Shown in pieces: positions 8,831-18,134 of a stretch of DNA of 64,000 nt (position 1 is its first letter; each line of letters opens with the position of its first letter). Below the pieces are notes generated by a model. It saw only the letters and a program-made list of their open reading frames with translations, searched no databases and was not told the DNA's origin. Made by a program: the position numbers and the translations under genes. The DNA is from Flavobacterium sediminis (GTDB lineage Bacteria; Bacteroidota; Bacteroidia; Flavobacteriales; Flavobacteriaceae): assembly GCF_003148385.1 (NCBI RefSeq), contig NZ_CP029463.1, positions 3,377,305-3,441,304 of the forward strand, given 5' to 3'.

Positions 8831-11224
8831 ATGAACAAAGAATTTACTATTCCATTTACTCAAGTAAATTTAAAAGATGTTATTATTGTAGGTGGAAAAA
8901 ATGCTTCTCTTGGAGAAATGATCCAAAATTTAAGTACAAAAGGTATTCAAGTTCCGGATGGTTTTGCAACAACTGCTCTAGCCTATTGGACCTTTTTAGA
9001 GGCTAATTCTATTCGAAAAGAACTTACTGAGATCTTAGCAACGTTAGACTTACAAAATTTCTCGAATTTAAAAGAAGTCAGTACAAGATCAAAAGAACTA
9101 ATTTTAGAGGGTAAAATCCCTTTTGATATAGAAAAGGATATTCGAAATTCTTATCAGGAACTTTGTGAAAAAACAGTACCAAATGTAGCATGTGCTGTGC
9201 GCAGTAGTGCTACTGCTGAAGATTTACCCGGTGCCAGTTTTGCCGGTCAGCAAGAAACTTACCTTAACATTGTAGGTATTGACGAAATCTTGAGTGCTTT
9301 CAAAAAATGTTTGGCTTCTCTTTTTACAGAAAGAGCCATAAAATATAGAATTGATAATGGTTTCGATCATATGAAAGTGGCACTATCTGTTGGTATACAG
9401 CAAATGATCCGTTCTGATTTAAGTAGCTCCGGTGTTGCTTTTACTTTAGATCCTGATACCGGTTTTCGGGATGTGATCCTTATAAGTGGCATTTGGGGAT
9501 TAGGTGAAAATATTGTACAAGGGGCTGTTGATCCGGATGAATTTATAATATTTAAGCCTGCACTAAAAAATCATAAAAAGAGTATTATTTCAAAACGTTT
9601 GGGCAAAAAGCAACAAACAATGGTCTATGCTCCGGAAAATGAAAATACTTCAAAAACACTATCTACAACAATTAATCGGGATACACCTCCCGAAAAACAA
9701 AAACAATTGGTATTAAATGATTATGAGATCATCAAATTAGCACACTGGCTAAATACCATTGAAGAACATTATAAAAGGCCAATGGACGTTGAATGGGCAA
9801 AAGATGGTCTTACTAATGAACTCTATATTGTACAAGCCAGACCTGAAACGGTTTATGCCGATCAAAAAATGAACCTCATTTACAATTATACTCTTAAAGA
9901 GAAAGGAGAAGTTCTAACAAAGGGTATTGCGCTAGGAAATAAAATCACTTCTGGAAAAGCCAGAATTCTCCAAAGTCCTGATGAAGCAGATAAACTTAAA
10001 GAAGGCGAAGTACTCATAACCAATCTTACTGACCCGGATTGGGATCCTATTATGAAAAAAGCGGCAGCCATTATTACGAATAAAGGCGGACGTACAAGTC
10101 ATGCCGCAATTGTAGCCCGAGAAATGGGTGCAGTAGCTATTGTAGGAACCGGAAATGCTACCACTGTAATCAAAGACGGAGATGAAATTACAGTATCTTG
10201 TGCCGAAGGTAAAGTAGGCATTGTGTATAAAGACAAACTCAATTGGAGCAAAGACATTATTGATACCGAAAAAATAAAAATTCCTGAAACAGCACCAATG
10301 TTAATCATGGCCGATCCTGATAAAGCCTTTAAAAATTCCTTTTTACCGAATAAAGGAGTTGGGCTCATGCGCATGGAATTTGTTATAAATAATAGTATTA
10401 AGATACATCCGATGGCTCTCATAAAATTTGAAGACATAAAGAATCCGGATGTAAAGAATCAGATAGAATCCTTAACCCACGGATACGACAATAAAAACAA
10501 CTATTTTATAGATAAGCTTTCTCAAGCGATCGCTATGGTCGCAGCTGCTTTTTATCCTAAAGATGTGATTTTACGAATGAGTGATTTTAAATCAAATGAA
10601 TATGCTAACTTAATCGGAGGCCAACAATTTGAACCTAAAGAAGAAAATCCGATGTTAGGATTCAGAGGAGCCTCAAGATATTATAGTCCGCTCTACAAAG
10701 AGGGTTTCAAACTGGAATGTGAAGCCGTAAAAGTAGTACGAAATGAAATGGGATTTACCAATGTTAAGCTCATGATTCCTTTTTGCAGAACCGTAGAAGA
10801 AGGGAAAAAAGTACTAAATCTCATGACCGAATATGGTTTAAAACAAGGTCAAAATGATCTCGAAATTTATACTATGATTGAAATTCCCAGCAATGTAATC
10901 TTAGCGGAACAATTTGCAGAAATTTTTGACGGATTTTCCATAGGTTCTAATGATTTGACTCAACTCACTTTAGGCATTGATCGTGATTCTGAATTGGTAA
11001 GTGATCTATTTAATGAGCAAAATGAAGCCGTAAAAACCTTAATTTCTACTGTTATTCAAGTTGCAAAAAAAATGAATACAAAAGTGGGATTATGCGGTCA
11101 GGCGCCAAGCGATTTTCCTGAATTTGCACAGTTTTTAGTTGAACAAAGAATTGATAGTATTTCCTTTAATTCCGATGCTCTTATAAGAGGAATTGAAAAC
11201 ATCTTAATTGCCGAAAAACAATAA
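8831..11224 (+). CDS. ppsA: Phosphoenolpyruvate synthase
   Basis: A 797-residue enzyme making PEP from pyruvate and ATP in gluconeogenesis. The N-terminal ATP-binding domain covers about 15-345 (VGGKNASLGEMI, RSSATAEDLPGASFAGQ). The swivelling phosphohistidine domain carries the signature GGRTSHAAIVAREMG with the catalytic His at residue 424. The C-terminal PEP/pyruvate barrel runs from about 480 to 795 (PMLGFRGASRY, GSNDLTQLTLGIDRD, GLCGQAPSD, including the usual catalytic cysteine). Length and order match PpsA rather than pyruvate phosphate dikinase. A near-consensus TATCTTTA lies upstream of the ATG. It stands alone. Confidence 0.93.
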   Translation: MNKEFTIPFTQVNLKDVIIVGGKNASLGEMIQNLSTKGIQVPDGFATTALAYWTFLEANSIRKELTEILATLDLQNFSNLKEVSTRSKELILEGKIPFDIEKDIRNSYQELCEKTVPNVACAVRSSATAEDLPGASFAGQQETYLNIVGIDEILSAFKKCLASLFTERAIKYRIDNGFDHMKVALSVGIQQMIRSDLSSSGVAFTLDPDTGFRDVILISGIWGLGENIVQGAVDPDEFIIFKPALKNHKKSIISKRLGKKQQTMVYAPENENTSKTLSTTINRDTPPEKQKQLVLNDYEIIKLAHWLNTIEEHYKRPMDVEWAKDGLTNELYIVQARPETVYADQKMNLIYNYTLKEKGEVLTKGIALGNKITSGKARILQSPDEADKLKEGEVLITNLTDPDWDPIMKKAAAIITNKGGRTSHAAIVAREMGAVAIVGTGNATTVIKDGDEITVSCAEGKVGIVYKDKLNWSKDIIDTEKIKIPETAPMLIMADPDKAFKNSFLPNKGVGLMRMEFVINNSIKIHPMALIKFEDIKNPDVKNQIESLTHGYDNKNNYFIDKLSQAIAMVAAAFYPKDVILRMSDFKSNEYANLIGGQQFEPKEENPMLGFRGASRYYSPLYKEGFKLECEAVKVVRNEMGFTNVKLMIPFCRTVEEGKKVLNLMTEYGLKQGQNDLEIYTMIEIPSNVILAEQFAEIFDGFSIGSNDLTQLTLGIDRDSELVSDLFNEQNEAVKTLISTVIQVAKKMNTKVGLCGQAPSDFPEFAQFLVEQRIDSISFNSDALIRGIENILIAEKQ

Positions 11225-11268
11225 TTTTTAGGAAAAAGAGGGATATTGCTCTTAAGATTACATTTTAA

Positions 11269-12234
11269 CTAAAATAAAGAGTTAATAAACTCCAGTGCTC
11301 TGATTTCTGCATAAGAATAATGAGAATTTTTCATCGGGTAAGCACAATGTCCGCCATATTTTGGTGTTTCTAAATAAATAAAAGGATTGTTTTGTGCCAA
11401 TTGTACAGGGAAACATCCTTCCCCTAAAAAAGGATCATCTAAAGCATTTAAAACCAAAACCGGAGTTTTTATATTTTCAATGCTTCTGGCGGGTGAAACT
11501 TTATAATAATAGTCTTTTCCGTCTATGAAACCATGCAAAGGCGCTGTAAAATTATCATCTAAATCATCAAAATTCCTAACCTTACTCAGTTTTTCCGCAT
11601 CAATCAATTCAGGGAATTGTTTTGCCTTAACTTTCAACTTTCGGGTTAAGTCTAACATGAAATTTTTCATGTAAACCTGATTGAATCCTTTTTTTAAAGC
11701 ATCTGCACTTGCCTTTACTTCTACCGGAACCGATACGGAAACACCTGCTTTTATTCTCCTATCAATATTTTTTATTCTTCCAAAATAATTCATCACTTGG
11801 GCACCACCCATAGAATAACCGATCAGATACAACTCCTGTATCCCTTTAGACAAGGTAAATTGGATAACCGCATCTAAATCCTCAATAGTTGCGTGATGAT
11901 ACATACGCGGCAAACGATTCATTTCGCCACTACAACTTCTGTTGTTCCAGGCAAAAACCGAAAAATCATGTTTTAAAAAATAATCTGCACAACTATTGAT
12001 ATAGGTTCTTTGCGAATTTCCTTCGAGTCCGTGACAAAGTATTACAGCTTTATCAGGATTGATCATTCTAAAATCAACAGCCAAAAAATCTCCGTCAGCT
12101 AATTCTAATTTTTCCCGTTGGTAATCCGGAATAGGAAATTTTTTAAACTTGCCGGCATAAATGGTAGCAATATGCGGATTTTTATGAATGAACGGAACCC
12201 AATCGTTGTATTTTGAATGTTCTATAAACGGCAT
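11269..12234 (-). CDS. Alpha/beta hydrolase, YheT-like
   Basis: A 321-residue cytosolic hydrolase. The HG oxyanion segment is CHGLEGNSQRTY near residue 95. The nucleophile elbow is GYSMGGA near 150, the acid lies in LNALDDPFLG near 275, and the histidine in KYGGHCAYP near 302. This layout is that of the YheT/ABHD1-3 branch (esterase or lipase-like, exact substrate unknown). It is followed on the minus strand by no partner and preceded by the CvfB-like gene with a hairpin between, so it is probably monocistronic. Confidence 0.85.
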   Translation of the reverse strand: MPFIEHSKYNDWVPFIHKNPHIATIYAGKFKKFPIPDYQREKLELADGDFLAVDFRMINPDKAVILCHGLEGNSQRTYINSCADYFLKHDFSVFAWNNRSCSGEMNRLPRMYHHATIEDLDAVIQFTLSKGIQELYLIGYSMGGAQVMNYFGRIKNIDRRIKAGVSVSVPVEVKASADALKKGFNQVYMKNFMLDLTRKLKVKAKQFPELIDAEKLSKVRNFDDLDDNFTAPLHGFIDGKDYYYKVSPARSIENIKTPVLVLNALDDPFLGEGCFPVQLAQNNPFIYLETPKYGGHCAYPMKNSHYSYAEIRALEFINSLF

Positions 12235-12244
12235 AAACTAAATT

Positions 12245-12294
12245 AAAAAATTATTTCTAAAAAATAACCCTGTAAATCAAACTATTCACAGGGT
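12245..12294 (-). terminator. Terminator of the CvfB-like gene
   Basis: Stem accctgt (12267-12273) pairs with acagggt (12288-12294). Read leftward it is followed by a T-rich run down to about 12245. It lies between the CvfB-like and hydrolase genes. Confidence 0.65.
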
Positions 12295-12317
12295 CTTTAA
12301 ATTTTTATTGTATCTGT

Positions 12318-13145
12318 TTAAACTAAAAAGATTCCGTTGTCTTTAATATCGATCAAACGGGCTTTATACAATGATCCGACTGCTTTTTTAAATGCTTTTT
12401 TACTCATTTGCAAAATGGTCTTGATCTCTTCCGGATGGCTTTTATCGTGTAGTCCTAAAAAACCGTTATTCGCTTTCAGTTCTTTCAGAATAACTTGTGC
12501 ATCATCATCAATGGCTTCTAATCCTATTTTTGTAAATGTTACATCTATTTTTCCGTCCGGACGCACTTGTTTGATATAAGCCTTAGTCTTTTTACCTAGC
12601 TTAATATCTTTAAACACTTCATCGGCATAAGCTAACCCTTTGTAACGGTTTTCTATAATGACATTTATCCCCATATCCGTGATATGAGAAATCATTACTT
12701 CAACCTCTTCATTTGGTTCATAATCCGGAACATCGGTTGCAAAATACTTTTGTACTTTGCTTGTTGCCGCTAAGCGATTGGTTTTTTCATCTAAATAAGC
12801 ATAGATCAGATACCGCTTCCCGACTTCCATAGGCTTTGCCTGTTCTTTGAAAGGAACAAACAAGTCTTTTTCTAATCCCCAATCTAAGAACGCACCGAAT
12901 TTATTGATATAATTTACTTTTAAATGTGCAAATTCATTAAGCTTTACATAAGGTTTTAAAGTTGTAGCCACCGGACGTTCCTCATGATCCAGATAAATGA
13001 AAACATTCATTTCATCACCAATGAAAAACTCTTTAGGTATATATTTTTTAGGCAGCAGAACATCTTGTTCTTCATCTCCTAAAAAAAGTCCGACTTTTGT
13101 TTCACGTAATACTTTTAACCTATTGTATTCCCCTATTTGCAGCAT
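12318..13145 (-). CDS. S1-domain RNA-binding protein, CvfB/YitL-like
   Basis: A 275-residue protein with three successive S1-like OB folds (about 1-60, 65-135 and 140-210) and a C-terminal winged-helix segment (about 220-275, including ILQMSKKAFKKAVGSLYK). This is the build of CvfB/YitL, an RNA-binding regulator first described in Gram-positive bacteria and widespread in Bacteroidetes. Its molecular role here is unknown. It is transcribed leftward on its own, with a terminator after it. Confidence 0.85.
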   Translation of the reverse strand: MLQIGEYNRLKVLRETKVGLFLGDEEQDVLLPKKYIPKEFFIGDEMNVFIYLDHEERPVATTLKPYVKLNEFAHLKVNYINKFGAFLDWGLEKDLFVPFKEQAKPMEVGKRYLIYAYLDEKTNRLAATSKVQKYFATDVPDYEPNEEVEVMISHITDMGINVIIENRYKGLAYADEVFKDIKLGKKTKAYIKQVRPDGKIDVTFTKIGLEAIDDDAQVILKELKANNGFLGLHDKSHPEEIKTILQMSKKAFKKAVGSLYKARLIDIKDNGIFLV

Positions 13146-13188
13146 AATGATATTAAATATGGTGCAAAGGTAAACAATTGTATCGGAA

Positions 13189-14403
13189 TTAAATTCCTAT
13201 TTCTAATTGTAACCTTAAGTACCAATTATTTTTAGTATCGCCCGTATAATATTCTTTTTCATCAAAGGTCAATTCTGCCTGCATTTTAAAGGCATGTTCT
13301 CTCAGGTACTTTGTCACGCCGATACTGTATTGTTTCAAATCCGGAGTATAGGGTTTGATCTCCTTATCTACATATTGGTTAGAAAAACGCCCGATCAGTT
13401 CAAAATCGTTCTTGAAAATATAACTCAACTGATAATCCATTCCTTTTCCTGCATATACATAATTAAAATCAGTTACATCATCCGGATTGTAGGTTACCAG
13501 ATCTTTAGCCTCACGTTGCATATAAGCCGACATTAAACTCCAGCCGTTATATTTAAGCATTGCATCTACAAAGTACGAACGAAGCGTTCGAGGGGAATAT
13601 AAAACGTCCCCTAATTGTCCGTTGGTTCTGACTGCTCTGTTATTTTGCTGATAGGCTCCGGAAATCATCAATTTCGGCTTTTTTTCACGAGCTACATCGC
13701 CTTCAAAATAAATTCCGTTCCTTTTAAATGCACCTAACGGCATTAATTCTACTTTTCCCGTCAAAGCTACCCCGTCATCTGATGTTTTGGTCCAGTTTCT
13801 TCCTTCTCCGGTTGAAACAGCCGTTTTTATATTATAAGAAAAAGTATTCAAATCTTCATTCAGATAATAAGCCTGAAAACCAAAATCCCTGTCGATCGTA
13901 AATTTAGCATTATTGATCGTTCGGTCGGTTAACTGTAAAGCCCCGGAAGAGTTTACCCTTTGACGGTTTCCCGGTAATTTGGTTTGTCCGAACATAAAGT
14001 TCCAATGTTTATCCGGACGGTAAATGAATACGGCATCCCGAATGATATTTACATTGTCTCCGTCGTGAACTGTACCGACATCGCCCGGTGCAAAAGACAA
14101 TTGGATCACATATAAAAATTGAGGATGCCAAACATAACCGTCTAAACGCAAACGCAAACGACGAATTTGTGCTTCGTATCGGTTGTCTTTATCCTCTTCA
14201 CTGATATATGTTACCCGATTTTGCATTCTGAAACGAATGTTCAGTTGGAATAAACTATCAGGAGAAGTTACCCCCAAACCTTTTCCATAACTATAATAAG
14301 GTAAGGCTGCTAAACGAATATCATTATTCTTTAAAGAGTCTAATTTTTGCGAAAAAGCAAAAATTGAGACTAAAAACAGTAAAATACTAAAAAAAGGTCT
14401 CAT
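13189..14403 (-). CDS. Outer-membrane porin, phosphate-selective O/P family-like
   Basis: A 404-residue protein with a signal peptide (MRPFFSILLFLVSIFAFSQ) followed by alternating beta-strand sequence ending in an aromatic strand (WYLRLQLEIGI), as expected of a 16-strand outer-membrane porin. The RFRMQNRVTYI...RRLRLRLDGYVWHPQFLYVIQ segment near residues 55-105 is typical of the porin O/P (OprO/OprP-like) family. Substrate, whether phosphate or another anion, cannot be predicted. A TATTTTTG box lies on the minus strand just upstream, and the gene is divergent from prmA. Confidence 0.8.
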   Translation of the reverse strand: MRPFFSILLFLVSIFAFSQKLDSLKNNDIRLAALPYYSYGKGLGVTSPDSLFQLNIRFRMQNRVTYISEEDKDNRYEAQIRRLRLRLDGYVWHPQFLYVIQLSFAPGDVGTVHDGDNVNIIRDAVFIYRPDKHWNFMFGQTKLPGNRQRVNSSGALQLTDRTINNAKFTIDRDFGFQAYYLNEDLNTFSYNIKTAVSTGEGRNWTKTSDDGVALTGKVELMPLGAFKRNGIYFEGDVAREKKPKLMISGAYQQNNRAVRTNGQLGDVLYSPRTLRSYFVDAMLKYNGWSLMSAYMQREAKDLVTYNPDDVTDFNYVYAGKGMDYQLSYIFKNDFELIGRFSNQYVDKEIKPYTPDLKQYSIGVTKYLREHAFKMQAELTFDEKEYYTGDTKNNWYLRLQLEIGI

Positions 14404-14431
14404 TGTGGTTGTGTTGTTGTTAATTTGGCTG

Positions 14432-14478
14432 CAAAAATAAAATTTTTAAAATAATAACTCTTTCTTTAGTTAACTTTG
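14432..14478. promoter_or_regulatory. Divergent promoter boxes for porin and prmA
   Basis: TATTTTTG on the minus strand (14432-14439) faces the porin gene. TAACTTTG on the plus strand (14471-14478) faces prmA, 16 bp before its ATG. Both match the Bacteroidetes -7 consensus and split the 91-bp intergenic gap between the two directions. Confidence 0.55.
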
Positions 14479-14494
14479 CAAAAAAATATTTTTT

Positions 14495-15328
14495 ATGTCA
14501 AATGCTTATGTTGGTTACCATTTTAAAGTAGAACCAAAAGATTTAGGAAGCGAAATTTTAATTGCAGAATTGGGAGAATTACCTTTTGAAAGTTTTATTG
14601 AAACCGAAGAAGGTCTTTCAGCTTATATTCAAAAAGATTTATGGGACGAAAATATTCTGAACGGAGTTCATATTCTGGATAATCCTAATTTTGAAGTCTC
14701 TTATAAAGTAGAACAAATAGAACAGGTTAACTGGAATGAAGAATGGGAAAAAAACTTTGAACCGATCGATGTCGACGGAAAATGTCATGTAAGAGCTCCT
14801 TTTCATGAAAAAACAGATGCGGAATACGAAATTATCATTGAACCTAAAATGAGTTTCGGAACCGGACACCATGAAACGACCCACATGATGATCCAACATT
14901 TACTGGAAACCGACCTTAAAGGAAAGAAAACTTTAGATATGGGTTGCGGAACTGCTATTTTAGCCATTTTAGCCGAAATGAAAGGAGCTCAACCTATTGA
15001 TGCCATTGATATCGATAACTGGTGTTATTTGAATTCCATCGAAAATGTGGAACGAAACAACTGCCAACATATTTCAGTTTATGAAGGTGATGCAACTTTA
15101 CTGGAAGGAAAGAAATACGATGTGATCATTGCTAACATTAACCGTAACATTCTTTTAAACGATATGCAAACTTATGCCGATTGCTTGAATACAGACGGTA
15201 TCTTATTTTTAAGTGGTTTTTATCGGGAAGATATAGCTGCTATTGATAACTGTTGCAGTGCTAAAGGACTAAAATTAGTAGGACAAAAAGAGCGCAACAA
15301 TTGGACTGCATTAAAATATAGTAAATAA
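14495..15328 (+). CDS. prmA: Ribosomal protein L11 methyltransferase
   Basis: A 277-residue SAM-dependent methyltransferase that trimethylates ribosomal protein L11. It has the PrmA N-terminal substrate domain (about 1-100, including WNEEWEKNFEPI), the MSFGTGHHETT segment near 125, and the SAM-binding motif LDMGCGTAILAILA near 150. NINRN near 210 takes the place of the usual NPP-like motif of this family. It sits upstream of clpS with an 81-bp gap, a neighbourhood common in flavobacteria. Confidence 0.93.
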   Translation: MSNAYVGYHFKVEPKDLGSEILIAELGELPFESFIETEEGLSAYIQKDLWDENILNGVHILDNPNFEVSYKVEQIEQVNWNEEWEKNFEPIDVDGKCHVRAPFHEKTDAEYEIIIEPKMSFGTGHHETTHMMIQHLLETDLKGKKTLDMGCGTAILAILAEMKGAQPIDAIDIDNWCYLNSIENVERNNCQHISVYEGDATLLEGKKYDVIIANINRNILLNDMQTYADCLNTDGILFLSGFYREDIAAIDNCCSAKGLKLVGQKERNNWTALKYSK

Positions 15329-15409
15329 TAGATTCAGTTATTATAATTTTTTAAAACTCAATATTTTTTATATTTTTACACTGATTTTCAAACTTTTAAC
15401 TAAAATACA

Positions 15410-15685
15410 ATGAGCACAATTGAAAAAGTACAGGAAGAAGTTTTAGTAGAAGAGCAAGTGGGAATAAACCACGAGATCATTTTATTCAATGATGATGTCA
15501 ATACTTTTGACCATGTAATCGAAACACTTATACAGGTTTGCGAACATGATGCTTTACAAGCTGAACAATGCGCTATTCTGGTTCACTACACGGGAAAATG
15601 TACCGTTAAAACCGGAAGTTATGACGATCTGAAGCCGCAATGTACAGCCCTGCTGGATGCCGGTTTGAGTGCTGAAATACAATAA
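15410..15685 (+). CDS. clpS: ATP-dependent Clp protease adaptor ClpS
   Basis: A 91-residue adaptor delivering N-degron substrates to ClpA/ClpC. The conserved core is visible: ILFNDDVNTFDHVIETL near residue 25, which holds the N-degron pocket, and CAILVHYTGKCTVKTG near 60. Length is normal, with a short charged N-terminal tail. It ends directly in a strong terminator. Confidence 0.93.
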   Translation: MSTIEKVQEEVLVEEQVGINHEIILFNDDVNTFDHVIETLIQVCEHDALQAEQCAILVHYTGKCTVKTGSYDDLKPQCTALLDAGLSAEIQ

Positions 15686-15718
15686 AAAAATCCCGAAACT
15701 AAGTTTCGGGATTTTTTT
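15684..15718. terminator. Bidirectional terminator between clpS and HMA gene
   Basis: A 16-bp near-perfect stem (15684-15699 with 15702-15717) has A and T runs at either end, so it works in both directions. The stop codon of the leftward HMA gene (15717-15719) lies inside the T run. Confidence 0.9.
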
Positions 15719-15983
15719 ATGATATCTTTCCTACGGCACAACTTACGAAAGACTTGGCTTTGGTTCCCAATGAATTCTCATCACCGGCTTCCGGATATCC
15801 TGTCTTTTTTAAAAGTTCTTTTACTTCTGCAACTAAGTTCTCATGGTTGTAATCAAATGTTACTGCACTTTCATCAACCGAAACAGAAACATTTTCAATT
15901 CCATCTAACTGAGAAAGATTTTTAGTCACTGTATTGGCACAACCGCCACATTTCAGGTTTTGAATATAAATTGTTGTAGTCAT
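15717..15983 (-). CDS. Heavy-metal-associated domain protein (CopZ-like)
   Basis: An 88-residue protein with the HMA ferredoxin-like fold: the metal-binding loop KCGGCANTV with CxxC at residues 12 and 15 and the GIENVSVSVDESAVTFDY strand pair. Such proteins carry Cu(I) or a similar soft metal to P-type ATPases or regulators; no ATPase is next to it here. A second cysteine near the C-terminus (FVSCAVGK) may add a ligand (inference). A TATTTTTG box at 15997-16004 precedes the ATG. Confidence 0.85.
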   Translation of the reverse strand: MTTTIYIQNLKCGGCANTVTKNLSQLDGIENVSVSVDESAVTFDYNHENLVAEVKELLKKTGYPEAGDENSLGTKAKSFVSCAVGKIS

Positions 15984-15996
15984 CTTTATTTTTGTT

Positions 15997-16004
15997 CAAA
16001 AATA
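15997..16004 (-). promoter_or_regulatory. -7 promoter box for HMA gene
   Basis: TATTTTTG on the minus strand, 14 bp before the HMA start codon, fits the Bacteroidetes consensus. Confidence 0.5.
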
Positions 16005-16048
16005 AAATACTTTAAACATCTTTTAGGCAACTCTTGTTACAATTATTT

Positions 16049-16462
16049 TTAATGTGGTAATTTATCTTTCAAAATACCGTATAAAAAAGTACCCAGTAAA
16101 GCTCCTGCTAGTACAATGATAATACTAAAAGCTCCTGTTCCCAGCAAAATAAAAACAGGTCCCGGACAACAACCTACCAATCCCCAACCCAATCCGAAAA
16201 GTAATCCGCCTGCCAAGTAACGTACAAAACCTCTGTCCTTATCTATTAACTGAATGGGAAAACCTTTGTAATCTTTTATTTTTTTCTTTTTAATTAGTTG
16301 TATTCCGATCACGCCTGTTGCAATAGCTACAGCTATAATTCCGTACATGTGGAATGATTGGAACATAAACATTTCATAGATACGATACCATGAAATAGCC
16401 TCTGCTTTAGTCAGTACAATTCCGAAAACAATACCTATACTAAAAAAACGAAATAATTTCAT
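16049..16462 (-). CDS. YeeE/YedE-family membrane half-protein (DUF6691-like)
   Basis: A 137-residue inner-membrane protein with four hydrophobic segments. The motif GLGWGLVGCCPGPVFILLG near residue 95, with its paired cysteines, is the sulfur-handling signature of YeeE/YedE transporters (thiosulfate and related sulfur species). It begins 4 bp after the larger YeeE half, so the two are co-transcribed and probably form one transporter. The substrate is not shown by the sequence. Confidence 0.82.
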   Translation of the reverse strand: MKLFRFFSIGIVFGIVLTKAEAISWYRIYEMFMFQSFHMYGIIAVAIATGVIGIQLIKKKKIKDYKGFPIQLIDKDRGFVRYLAGGLLFGLGWGLVGCCPGPVFILLGTGAFSIIIVLAGALLGTFLYGILKDKLPH

Positions 16463-16466
16463 AGCA

Positions 16467-17027
16467 TTAAAAAATTAAGGGTAAAATAAAATGAGACATG
16501 ATCAAACCTCCTATAAAAAAACCGATCACAGCCAGCAACGACGGTTTTTGCAAATTACTCAAACCGCTGATCGCATGTCCGGAAGTACAACCACCGGCAT
16601 ACCGGGTTCCGAAACCGATTAAAATTCCACCGATAAATAAAATGGTAAATCCTTTTATGCTCAAAACATTTTCCCAGCCGAAAATAGCATCGGGAACCCA
16701 TTTTCCTTCAGGAGTATCAATATTCAATTGATTCAAACTTGCAACTGTTTTCGGATTCAGATGCAGAATTGTATCAGGATCACTTAAAAAATAGGAAGCG
16801 ATAAAACCTCCCAAAATAGCTCCCAGAACAACTGCCAGATTCCATTTTTGTTCCCGCCAATCCATTTTAAAGAAATCACTGGCTTTATCGGCCCCCATCA
16901 TGGTACACATCGTCCTCAAATTAGACGACATTCCGAAAGTTTTTCCGAAGTATATCAATACCAACATAATTATCCCTATTAAAAAGCCGGAAATTGCCCA
17001 ATGCCAGGTTCCTGAGATTAATTCCAT
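16467..17027 (-). CDS. YeeE/YedE-family transporter half
   Basis: A 186-residue inner-membrane protein with about five segments and the motif GFGTRYAGGCTSGHAISGLS near residue 145, whose cysteine is the substrate-contact residue in thiosulfate-transporting YeeE. The start is placed at ATG 17027. The in-frame TTG at 17051 lies inside the TATATTTG promoter box and cannot be in the transcript. It forms a two-gene unit with the smaller half. Confidence 0.82.
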   Translation of the reverse strand: MELISGTWHWAISGFLIGIIMLVLIYFGKTFGMSSNLRTMCTMMGADKASDFFKMDWREQKWNLAVVLGAILGGFIASYFLSDPDTILHLNPKTVASLNQLNIDTPEGKWVPDAIFGWENVLSIKGFTILFIGGILIGFGTRYAGGCTSGHAISGLSNLQKPSLLAVIGFFIGGLIMSHFILPLIF

Positions 17028-17048
17028 TTTGTTCAAAAAATTTGACTG

Positions 17049-17121
17049 CAAATATAGTGATACACTAATAGTCTACCAAAGCAATAGACTTTTATTATCT
17101 AAACTACTTTTACTACCTTTG
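17049..17121. promoter_or_regulatory. Divergent -7 boxes for YeeE pair and DUF4199 gene
   Basis: TATATTTG on the minus strand (17049-17056) lies 21 bp before the YeeE ATG. TACCTTTG on the plus strand (17114-17121) lies 22 bp before the DUF4199 ATG. Both fit TAnnTTTG. Confidence 0.55.
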
Positions 17122-17143
17122 GGCTAAATTTTAGTCCTTTAAA

Positions 17144-17611
17144 ATGAAAAAATTTGAAATTGAACTCAAATGGTCTGTCATTTATGCCATTAGCTATTTA
17201 GTATGGATGTTCTTTGAACGCTTTTTAGGTTTCCATTTTGATAAAGCTAATGCCGAACCTTTGTTCAACTTATTGTTTATTCCTATAGCTGTTATCTTAT
17301 ATATACTGGCTATTAAAGAAAAAAAGAAAAAATATTACAATGGACAAATGGACTGGAAACAAGGTTTTGGTAGTGGAATTGTCTTAAGTTTTTTTATTGC
17401 TCTAACCAGTTCAATAATTGTTTATATTACTTTTACAATACTATCTCCTGAGTTTTTTGAAAAAGCAATTGCAATGAGTAAAGATCAGGAACTGGCAAAA
17501 ATAAACTACAACATTCAGGCTTTTGTAAAAAATAATATTTTTGACAAGCTTTCTTTCGGAGTTGTTTTTGCAGCAATTATTAGTTATTTTAGTAAAACTA
17601 AACCACTATAG
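17144..17611 (+). CDS. DUF4199 family membrane protein
   Basis: A 155-residue inner-membrane protein with four hydrophobic segments (about 10-27, 43-60, 77-105 and 135-150) and the GQMDWKQGFGSGIVLSFF stretch typical of DUF4199, a Bacteroidetes family of unknown function. The stop codon abuts the ATG of the following lipoprotein, so the two are one transcript. Confidence 0.8.
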   Translation: MKKFEIELKWSVIYAISYLVWMFFERFLGFHFDKANAEPLFNLLFIPIAVILYILAIKEKKKKYYNGQMDWKQGFGSGIVLSFFIALTSSIIVYITFTILSPEFFEKAIAMSKDQELAKINYNIQAFVKNNIFDKLSFGVVFAAIISYFSKTKPL

Positions 17612-18070
17612 ATGAAACATTTAATTTTGTTTTTACTCTTTCTTTCGGTAAGCTGTACCAGTACAAAGTCTACCCTGAAGAATATTAATGATACGGCTAA
17701 AAAGCCCCAGGTACAGAATAATGCTTTTATCATAACGGAATATGCTGAAGACACTAAATATGGTTATGACAAAGATTTTCCTATCAATATAGGTCTTATT
17801 CTGGAAAGACAAGAGGAAACCTTTGTTACCTATTTTTTTAACGGATTAACAGGACCTAACGGCGAAAAAATATTATTCAAGAAAGTAGATACCTGTTGTC
17901 CCTTCCCAACCCAACATAACAACATGGGAGCCGGAACACTATCTATTTATGAAGTACAATTTGAAGGAACTAATATCACTAAAAAGTTATACTTTAACAG
18001 TTATGAAAGAGGTAAGATCGTATGTCCTAAAGGATTTACTATCAAAAAATTCCAGACGATCAATAATTAA
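17612..18070 (+). CDS. Small lipoprotein upstream of kdsA
   Basis: A 152-residue protein with a lipoprotein signal (MKHLILFLLFLSVSC, lipobox LSVSC with Cys15). No catalytic domain is recognised. Two adjacent cysteines lie in VDTCCPFPTQHNNMG near 100. The position, between a DUF4199 gene and kdsA, recurs in flavobacteria as far as I recall, and I believe such proteins are sometimes labelled as KDO-8-P aldolase by neighbourhood. It has no aldolase features. Likely membrane-anchored, function unknown. Confidence 0.7.
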   Translation: MKHLILFLLFLSVSCTSTKSTLKNINDTAKKPQVQNNAFIITEYAEDTKYGYDKDFPINIGLILERQEETFVTYFFNGLTGPNGEKILFKKVDTCCPFPTQHNNMGAGTLSIYEVQFEGTNITKKLYFNSYERGKIVCPKGFTIKKFQTINN

Positions 18071-18098
18071 AATATTTTTCTATTTCGTAACATTTGTC

Positions 18099-18124
18099 AC
18101 CATTTAAACGATCGTTTAAATGGT
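18099..18124. terminator. Perfect 26-bp palindrome before kdsA
   Basis: A fully self-complementary 26-base sequence (centre between 18111 and 18112), followed on the plus strand by a T-rich run. It can terminate the lipoprotein transcript. It also covers the place where the -33 element of the kdsA promoter should be, so it may double as an operator. Confidence 0.6.
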
Positions 18125-18134
18125 TTTTATTTTT

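Noticed and set aside
17612..18070. Second KDO-8-phosphate aldolase gene
   Set aside because: Neighbourhood with kdsA might suggest it, but the protein is a small lipoprotein with no TIM-barrel or aldolase motif.
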